Assembly: GCA_022059125.1 (NCBI GenBank)
Contig: JAEUWY010000006.1
Span: 2,046,001 to 2,110,000, forward strand
Origin: Corynespora cassiicola
Taxonomy: Eukaryota; Ascomycota; Dothideomycetes; Pleosporales; Corynesporascaceae
Direction of reading: 5' to 3'
Length of the DNA: 64,000 nt
The notes beneath the pieces were generated by a model. That model saw nothing but the letters and a program-made list of their open reading frames with translations. It was not told the DNA's origin and did no database searches. Shown here one piece after another: positions 57,276 through 64,000 of this stretch (its first letter is position 1; every line of letters starts with the position of its first letter). The position numbers and the translations under genes are program-made.

Positions 57276-58006
57276 ATGGGTAAAGGTACGCTTCTCTGCC
57301 CCTTTACTCTGCACATGAGGCCGCACAGCTCGCATTCCCGGATTTCCCACACCTTCGCACCGCCCGCACTCTCCGCTGCGCCTCTGTGCATCTCGTAAAC
57401 ACTTGTCGTAGAGGAAAAAAAAGCTCACAATGGATTGCAGGAAAGCCGAGAGGACTCAACGCCGCCCGCAAGCTGCGCAACCATCGCCGTGAGGGTCGTT
57501 GGGCTGACCTCCACTACAAGAAGCGCCTTCTCGGTACCGCCTTCAAGTCTTCGCCGTTCGGTGGCTCCTCCCACGCCAAGGGTATCGTCCTCGAGAAGGT
57601 CGGTGTCGAGGCCAAGCAGCCCAACTCTGCCATCCGAAAGTGTGTCAGGGTTCAGTTGATCAAGAACGGCAAGAAGGTCACCGCTTTCGGTACGTCTATG
57701 GAATTCTCTATCCAAGTCACGCCATCCTTCTACAAGGAAGAAGACCGGACATTTCGGAATTGTAGAAGGAGGGGCTGTGGAATTGTACTGTGGAATGCAA
57801 AGAATCAAAGCTAACGAGCTCTCACAGTCCCCAACGACGGTTGCTTGAACTTCGTGGACGAGAACGACGAAGTCCTCCTCGCCGGTTTCGGTCGCAAGGG
57901 CAAGGCCAAGGGTGATATTCCCGGTGTGCGTTTCAAGGTCGTCAAGGTCTCTGGTGTCGGTCTTTCGGCGCTGTGGAAGGAGAAGAAGGAGAAGCCCAGG
58001 TCGTAG
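57276..58006 (+). CDS. RPS23: 40S ribosomal protein S23 (uS12)
   Basis: uS12 sits in the decoding centre of the small ribosomal subunit and affects accuracy. Three exons (57276-57285, 57441-57689, 57828-58006) encode 145 residues, exactly the eukaryotic length. The first exon is only 10 nt (MGK plus one base), and splicing gives [20 protein letters not shown]. The decoding loop [20 protein letters not shown] holds the Pro/Asn pair that is hydroxylated in eukaryotes. The second splice joins KKVTAF to VPNDGCLNF, and the end is [14 protein letters not shown]. Intron 2 (138 nt) contains a strong inverted repeat (57725-57770). Introns near the start codon are typical of fungal ribosomal-protein genes. 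Confidence 0.97.
57725..57770 (+). repeat. Hairpin in RPS23 intron 2
   Basis: TCCTTCTACAA (57725-57735) pairs perfectly with TTGTAGAAGGA (57760-57770), leaving a 24-nt loop that can form a smaller CCG/CGG stem. It lies wholly inside the intron. Confidence 0.8.
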
Positions 58007-58649
58007 ACGAAGCAAAAACACCACAACCACCGAATGCGGAGTTGGGGGCACTAGATCCACGGGCGAGGAGCTATGGCCAAACGATGAAGGAGTCATGATT
58101 CTTGCGGATGGTCAACATGGGAGGCTAACGGAGTCTTTAAACATTGGGGATATTCCTTGTGCTTCTTCCCGAACCGGCATATGAAAATTTCATGATAGGC
58201 TTGGCTTGATGGAGGGTTAGATAGAGAACACTGACCCGTTCGAGCACCCAAATGTCTTGTTCTCTGCCCTTGCCCTGGTGACGAGCAACGCCGAAGGTTA
58301 ATGTCAAGTTCGTTTTCACACTACGTCACTGCATAACGGCCCTCTGTACTTTGTATCTTTTTTTTTCCATTCGTTCCACATCGTTGATTCATTGCACTAC
58401 GTATACTCATAGGGCCATGCTAGCTAGCCAGCCAAACGAACAATCTCCCTCCCGCCCAAATCCCGAAAAACGCCGCATAATGTCAGAGTTCCCAGTCCAA
58501 GAAGCCGCCCCGCCACCGCACCGCACCGGCCCGCAACCCATGCAGACACAGCTATGCAACAAAGGAACAGAGAGGGTATCTCAGAACGCCCGCAACAAAA
58601 GAGATGAGACTATAAAGAAAAAAAAAGTGTGCCGTCGCGGCGCAAGTCT
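58007..58649. other. Convergent intergenic region
   Basis: 3' flanks of RPS23 and the Ima1-type gene; nothing else seen. Confidence 0.5.
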
Positions 58650-60414
58650 TCACTTTGAAAACAAATCATTGAACGAGCCCTCTAGCCCCGTCTCTTTGGG
58701 CCGGCCATAGTAGTCGTATTTGAGCTTTGGCGATTGGAAGATATCCGCATCACGTTGGACGTTTTTCGGGACGCCGATGCCTACATTTGCGGCGGCGGGG
58801 CCGGCGGGGGGCACGCCGAGCTGTTCGCGCTCTTCTCTGAAGATGTTTCTGCGCGTGTCTTTTGGGGTGGTGGACCAGGTAACTGGGTTCCAGGGGTCGA
58901 TGCGGGCCTGAGCGGGTGCTTTGGGGGCAGCGGGGACTTTGTGGTGGAAGGGGTTTGGGTCTTTCTTTGCGAAGATGGAGTGGGTTTGGCGCTTGGAGGG
59001 AGACTCGAAGACGGGAGGGGAGGGTTGGTCCCATATGGGTGGGAGGATGTCGGGGACCTGGCTGGCGAAGCGCTTCTGCGTCGGGGTCCAGTCCATGGTA
59101 TCGCTGGCTTCAGTCATAATGCTCTTGCGGCGAGAGTATGGTGTCGTAGTGGCGGTTTCTTCGGTTGCGAAGGAGGTCGCGGTCAGGGTTGGCGAGGGAG
59201 GATGGTAAGCATTTGGTTCGGAGAAGGATGATGTGAACGCGGCGGCCATGGTATCGAAGGTGGAATGATCGGGGCGGACGGGCTTGTACTCTCGCTGTTG
59301 GATACGCTCTGCGCTTCCGGGAACGCTCGGTAGCTGCTCGTCCACCGGACGTGCAACAGATGGATAGACAATGCTTATGGAGTTCCACGTCATGAACACC
59401 GACAGTAGCATGGAAAAGACCGCTACACCATGCATGAGCGTGAACCATCGAGGGTCCTGATGGAAGACGGAATGGGTCCAAGGTAGGAGAAGAGCAATCC
59501 TAAGCGCATGCACCATGAAGCGCACAAACCAGAGGGTTTTCAGTCCGCGCATGCGACCACCAACACGTGCGGTCCTGCGCGCAACCTTGGGGTTCCACCA
59601 TATTGAGAGCAAGTCAGCCACGGCAGCGGCCTGGACGAGCCTCACGACAGACGATGACGTAAAAAATGCAGAACAGATATGGCCTACTTGTTTGTACATG
59701 GATTGCGATATACTGAGCTCTTCATCAAGCGATTCGACATCGAAACTCGAGACAAGACCAGAAGTATGCCATGTCAATCCGATACTAATGCTGAAAATGT
59801 ACATCCACTTGGCCAGATTGACTACGTGTACAGTCCATTCTTCCTTGGGCGGAGATAATGCCACTCTCTGTCTATTGCTCTGTTCCAGCACGCGACGGAG
59901 ATTGTCTGTTTTAGCCGCATAGCCTGCAGCTCGAATATGGTCTCGGACACGGCCGATACAGGTGTCGCAAACCTGCGGATAGCGCTGCTCGAGCTCGGCG
60001 CGGTAGGCATCTGCAGAAGCTTCATACTTTGCGTATTGCGGGTCGTCTTCGTCGGGGAGATATTCAGCTAGCGTCTTGTTTACGAGCATTTGGTTGCGCT
60101 GGCAAGTGTCGCAAAAGGGAGACTCGCCGGGCGGAGGCGGCCTTGGGGTCGGCGAGCGGGAGCGCGCAAAGCTGAACTGCGCGGCAGTCGTGGTTGCTTC
60201 AACGGGCGGGTGGATAATCTCTCCGTGCTGTGCGATAGCTGTCAGTCAGTTGCCTGTAGAGATACAAGTAAACAAAGGAGCCGCTTACCTCGTCCAAGTG
60301 GTTCACGGCTTCGCACTGCGGGCATTGCCAAGAGCGCGGGATACCGCCTTGCGGGCTCTGTGTATAGCTGTTGCAGTAATGGCAGCGCAGACGGCGCCGA
60401 AGAAGTCGCGGCAT
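58650..60414 (-). CDS. Ima1-type inner nuclear membrane protein
   Basis: Ima1/Samp1 proteins sit in the inner nuclear membrane and link it to chromatin and the cytoskeleton. Two exons (60289-60414 and 58650-60227) encode 567 residues. The N-terminal zinc domain shows CHYCNSYTQ and CPQCEAVNHLDE (about residues 11-42), then FCDTCQRNQMLVNKTLAEYL and VCDTCIGRVRDHI, the four CxxC pairs of the Ima1_N domain. Four or so membrane segments follow in the middle (MYIFSISIGLTWHTSG, VVRLVQAAAVADLLSIWW, MVHALRIALLLPW, LMHGVAVFSMLLSVFMTW). The tail is long and disordered with SPSPT-like and FxSPKLKYDYYGRP stretches. The 61-nt intron has GTAAGC and CACAG. It diverges from the MRPL40 gene. Confidence 0.92.
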
Positions 60415-60761
60415 GTCGACCAGGGTGTGTTGAAGCGGGGGTGTAGTTGGGAGAGGTGCCTAAGTACCTTTGTGCTGGACTAATTCACAGTTTCTGCCGT
60501 TTCCTTGGCGGGCGGTGAGTGGAGCGCGGAGGAAGTTTTGGTGTGCGCGCGACTTCACCACTTCAATTCGCTCCAGGAGGTCCGCAGGTCCGCCATCACC
60601 ACGCCCCTCGTCGTCCGTCGCGGGAGCTCGACAGGCCTACTGCTTGTTCCAATCGCCATTGGTCCCTCTGCTTCGTCCTTGTCTCCGATTGTCCGTCCAC
60701 CGATGGAGCGATAGTATCTCGTCCCTGACCAGTACACCCACTTCAACCTCATTCATCAGCC
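60415..60761. promoter_or_regulatory. Short divergent promoter, Ima1-type and MRPL40 genes
   Basis: 347-bp gap between divergent starts. No clear TATA box; CT-rich stretches run on the plus strand towards 60762. Confidence 0.4.
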
Positions 60762-62329
60762 ATGAGCCAATTAGCGACGGCGCCCAGGGCGCAAACGGCG
60801 AAGCAACTCCAAAAGATTAAGCACATCAAGCACGTCGAGTCTGCCATCCGCTGGCATGAAAGACAGAGGAGGCACAAACGAAAAGTGGCAGACGAAGCTA
60901 GGGAAGCAAAAAAGGCAGCTATAGAACAAGTGAAGTGGCATAATGAGCACGTCCGCAACAGGATCTGGGATGCCCGTAGACATGCGCGCGAAGACTGGAA
61001 ACTCGGCCCTCTCCGGCCAAATCGAGCAGTCGGCGATGAAGCTAGTCGTTACGGAGCCTTGGAACAAGACGACTTCAGGCGGCCTGATATTCCGATAAAA
61101 GCCCAGGAGAACCGCAACAAGGTCCAGGAGAGGAAGGGCTTGGAAATAGACTACCCAATCGTTATCAATAACGAACGGTACTTCCCCTTCGCCAAGGATG
61201 ACCGTGTGGTCGTCATGAAGGGCAAGGATAAGTTCAAAATTGGCACTGTTGAATCGATCAACGAAACGTCACACGAGGTCGTTGTCAAGGATCTCAATAT
61301 GGTATGGAAATACACTAGGGCTCATATAATATCGAGGCTAAAATTTTCCAACAGCACTACCTAGATGGCCGCATTTTCACCTTTAGCTCCGACGATCCCG
61401 ATTTCCAGAGCAAGCGGATAAAGGAAGTCCCATTTCCCATTAAGGATATTCGCCTGGTCATTCCGTACGCATACACCAACGTTGTCAACTCTAGCACTAT
61501 TCAGCTTCAGAGGGAAGTCCAGGAGGATGTCATCGTTGATAAGATCCACATGGAGAGGCACACCACTGGCATTGACCCCTTCACTGGAATCGATTATGGT
61601 AAAGACGCATTCCCCGAGGAGCACCAGTTCGATCCTGTGACCGGCAAAGCCATCTTCCACCGTTATATTGCGGGCACTCGACACAGGATTGACTGGCCGC
61701 ATGAGAGGGCAGACAAGAACGAAGACGCAGGAAAGAACCTCGCAGAGGAAGAATCACAAGGGGGCGTCAGGTCGCTGTTGACCAAGGCAAGGCACCCCAT
61801 CGACACGTACAAGCAGTGGAAGGCCAAGAAGGAGCCCGTAGCCGAAGCCGACCAAGCAGAAGAGGAGACGGACGTAGAGGAGCGCCGTATTCCTCGCGGA
61901 CTCGAGGAGCAACCTGCCGAAACCAACGATGGCACTGATACCACCATCGACAAGGTCGAGCAGGGCCAGAATCTCGTTTACTCCATCTCCCACCCGCCGC
62001 ATCCCCCCCAGCTCTTCGAGGAGCTCAGGGCTGAGCTTTTCTCCATGAAGGATGTCGACAAGGACGCACTGAAGACCGTCAAAGAGGCGGAGCGCCTCGC
62101 CCTCAAGGAAGCCGAGGAGCAGGCCAAGCAGAAGCTCATCGACTCGATGAAGACGCCCATGCAACTCCGCTGGGAACTCGAGCAGGCGAAGAAGCCCAAA
62201 TATGACCCCAAGAACCCTACGCCGCCGTCTGAGTCGCTGCTTGCATACTTGGGTCAGCACATGGAGTCCAATGGCGTCAAGCTGACGCAGAAGAGACGGA
62301 AGCAGACTAACGATGCAGAGCTTGATTAA
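60762..62329 (+). CDS. MRPL40: Mitochondrial large-subunit ribosomal protein uL24m (MRPL40)
   Basis: uL24m binds rRNA near the exit tunnel of the mitochondrial ribosome. Two exons (60762-61301 and 61355-62329) encode 504 residues, longer than bacterial L24 but in line with fungal versions that carry extensions. The first 100 residues are basic and helical (IRWHERQRRHKRKVADEARE). The KOW domain is at about 143-180: FAKDDRVVVMKGKDKFKIG then TVESINETSHEVVVKDLNM. The splice joins it to HYLDGRIFTFSSDDPDFQSK and IRLVIPYAYTN. A GIDPFTGIDYGKDAFPEE string and a long charged C-terminal part follow. The intron (53 nt) has GTATGG and AACAG. Confidence 0.9.
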
Positions 62330-62935
62330 GCGTGTCGGTGGGCGTGAAAAGGTGCATAGTTGGAGTTGGCACTGTAGAAACATTGTACTGTAGATACACC
62401 TTTCCCTGTTTCTGGTGTGTATGTTTATGTAAGAGATTGCATTCCGGGGTATCTAGATAGCTTGTAACACTATTAAAAAATGTTGTGGATGCATGGTTAA
62501 TTTTTGTGGTTTTGTGGCGTGACTTGTGCCTGGCATAGATGGGGAATAAGCTTCCGGGTGGCCTTTGCATGGTATGGCCAGCGAATGTTCGATGTGTTTC
62601 CCCCCAGCAAATACGGTGTCTCGCCAATCCCTTGGTGGGTGACGTTCTTGGTTGGTGTCAAGGCCGTATTTATGGATATGCGCAATGCCTTCCAGTGTGG
62701 ATTTCTGGACGCACTGGGGCCAGAAGGGTGACTCGAACCGAACTCCGCACCGCAATCCCTCGATAGGTACTTCTGCGACCCCCTCTCACTACCGCTTGTA
62801 TGGCTTTCGACATGGATCCAGTCCTGGACCACGTAGACCTTCAACCGCCCTACACCTTGATTCACCAAACCACCATCCTTATCTCTCCCCAAGAAACCCA
62901 TGAATCCAGAACAAGAAACATGTGAAATAAACTCC
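62330..62935. other. Convergent intergenic region
   Basis: 3' flanks of MRPL40 and ALG14. A T-loop-like string at about 62720 was considered for a tRNA and rejected. No gene. Confidence 0.5.
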
Positions 62936-63703
62936 TTAAACCAACATCCCGCAGTACTCCGCCCTCCCCCCCTTACCCTCCAACTCCTCCCACTGCACCA
63001 AAAACCGATCCACAACCCTAAGCAACAACTTCCCACTCAAGCTCAACGTCTTGACCCTCGCAAAGCTCTCTACATAGATGGTCTTGCACTTCCCCCTCGA
63101 CTGCGCTCCCCTTATATCGAAAAACCGCAGAATGAAAGACGCCAGCACGACAATAACCGCCGTCGCAGGCCCATTCGTAACAATCAGATCCGGCAAGTCC
63201 TGCACCTCCGCTCCCACCCCACCATCCCTCTGCGCAACCAACGGCCGAAAAGCGCACACCAGCGTGCGCAGCGCCGAGAACGGGGTCGTGAGTAGCGATT
63301 GATGTATCCTTCTCGCGCGCGGCAGCGTCGCAATCGCATAGCACTCGGGTCCCACGTGCGCCTTCTTCTCGGCATCCGCATCCCCACCGCGCACGCGTTC
63401 TTCCAAGGCGCGCTCGAACTCGGCGGCGCGAGCCGCGCTGAAGGCGTCGCCGCTGGACACGATGTACGTCCGCTGTGTGTACTTGCGGGGGTCGAGGTCG
63501 CGCAGCAGGGAGAGCATTTCGGAAGTGTGGCCGCCGGAGCCGAGTACGACGAGGAGGCGGACGGACGTTGGTTTGCGGCGGGGAGGGGGTGTGCGGGTGG
63601 GTGGGAGGATGGCGAGGAGGCGGAGGGAAGCGGATACGAGGAGGGTTGTGAGGAGGGCGAGAAGGAAGGAGAGGGTGTATAGCGAAGAGAGGGGAGGCGC
63701 CAT
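62936..63703 (-). CDS. ALG14: ALG14, membrane anchor of UDP-GlcNAc transferase
   Basis: Alg14 anchors the catalytic Alg13 to the ER membrane; together they add the second GlcNAc to the dolichol-linked N-glycan precursor. A single exon encodes 255 residues, normal for fungi. The N-terminus is a membrane segment (LYTLSFLLALLTTLLVSASL). The GT28-like N-terminal fold follows with the glycine motif LLVVLGSGGHTSEMLSLLRD (about residues 50-69), then YIVSSGDAFSAARAAEF and LPDLIVTNGPATAVIVVLA. The C-terminus has KTIYVESFARVKTLSLSGKL and LVQWEELEGK, the family's end signature. A proline/arginine linker with PPTRTPPPRRKP is also present. Confidence 0.95.
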   Translation of the reverse strand: MAPPLSSLYTLSFLLALLTTLLVSASLRLLAILPPTRTPPPRRKPTSVRLLVVLGSGGHTSEMLSLLRDLDPRKYTQRTYIVSSGDAFSAARAAEFERALEERVRGGDADAEKKAHVGPECYAIATLPRARRIHQSLLTTPFSALRTLVCAFRPLVAQRDGGVGAEVQDLPDLIVTNGPATAVIVVLASFILRFFDIRGAQSRGKCKTIYVESFARVKTLSLSGKLLLRVVDRFLVQWEELEGKGGRAEYCGMLV

Positions 63704-64000
63704 GGTGGGATTGGTGCCAGCGGTTTGGACTTTTCGTTTGTTATGATGTGAGGATGTGAAAAGGAGGGTCCGTTGATGCTGGATAGAGCTTGGGATTTAG
63801 CCTAGAGATCGGGGGCGCATTGTGGGGGTTTGGTGATGATGGATTGGTGGGCGGTGATAGCTACGTGGAATTACTTATCTAGGTAAGTACCGAGCGGCTG
63901 GGAATCGCGGGGATGCGCGAGATCACGTGTAGGCACTTCCCGCCCCCCTCTGCCCTGAATGACCTGGTATACACACTAATGCCGACTAGAGGGTTTAGTT
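63704..64000. other. ALG14 upstream region
   Basis: Promoter of ALG14. Contains an imperfect palindrome ACTTATCTAGGTAAGT at about 63873-63888. No gene begins before the window ends. Confidence 0.4.

Noticed and set aside
62700..62780. Possible minus-strand tRNA (GGTTCGAGTC string)
   Set aside because: The bases flanking the T-loop-like string do not form a five-base-pair stem, and no acceptor or anticodon arm could be drawn.

Overview
This window is nuclear DNA of a filamentous ascomycete (Pezizomycotina). The genes are split by 50-190 nt GT-AG introns with fungal branch sites (CTAAC/CTGAC), and the gene set is typical: a highly reducing type I polyketide synthase, a Baeyer-Villiger-type monooxygenase, a tyrosinase, F-box proteins, VPS29, GRX5, cytochrome c peroxidase, RPS23 and ALG14. 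I cannot place it more precisely. Exon boundaries were read by eye from splice signals, reading frame and family motifs.

Left accessory region (1-17.8 kb). The first part of a polyketide synthase (KS, AT, start of DH) runs off the left edge on the minus strand. A flavin monooxygenase (5158-6908) diverges from it across a promoter that carries a diverged duplicated block. Then come an NmrA-like reductase (8131-9203) with a GC-AG intron, a small putative secreted/membrane protein (9556-9891), a tyrosinase (10904-12250), an unrecognised membrane protein with a fresh 36-bp tandem duplication (14291-15186) and a 5' fragment of a medium-chain dehydrogenase/enoyl reductase (15570-15786). The rest is AT-rich and gene-poor, with MITE-like and dispersed repeats. 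It reads as a partly decayed biosynthetic cluster whose product I cannot name.

Housekeeping block (17.8-37.4 kb). It holds an alanine-glyoxylate aminotransferase with an in-frame presequence-like extension, a repeat-rich unknown protein, an Ecl1-type zinc protein in the middle of roughly 11 kb of GC-rich noncoding DNA, a MET22/HAL2-type bisphosphate nucleotidase, and VPS29 with a 15-nt microexon.

Second accessory region (37.4-46.2 kb). It holds an F-box protein, a divergent DJ-1/PfpI plus EthD pair, and the ankyrin tail of a truncated NLR-like gene. A dispersed repeat found at 10.05 kb and 17.56 kb recurs at its right border (45.81 kb).

Dense core block (46.2-64 kb). GRX5, an unknown coiled-coil protein, cytochrome c peroxidase, a second F-box-like protein, an MFS anion:cation symporter, a conserved unknown, RPS23, an Ima1-type inner nuclear membrane protein, mitochondrial ribosomal protein uL24m (MRPL40) and ALG14. 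No rRNA, CRISPR array or convincing tRNA was seen.
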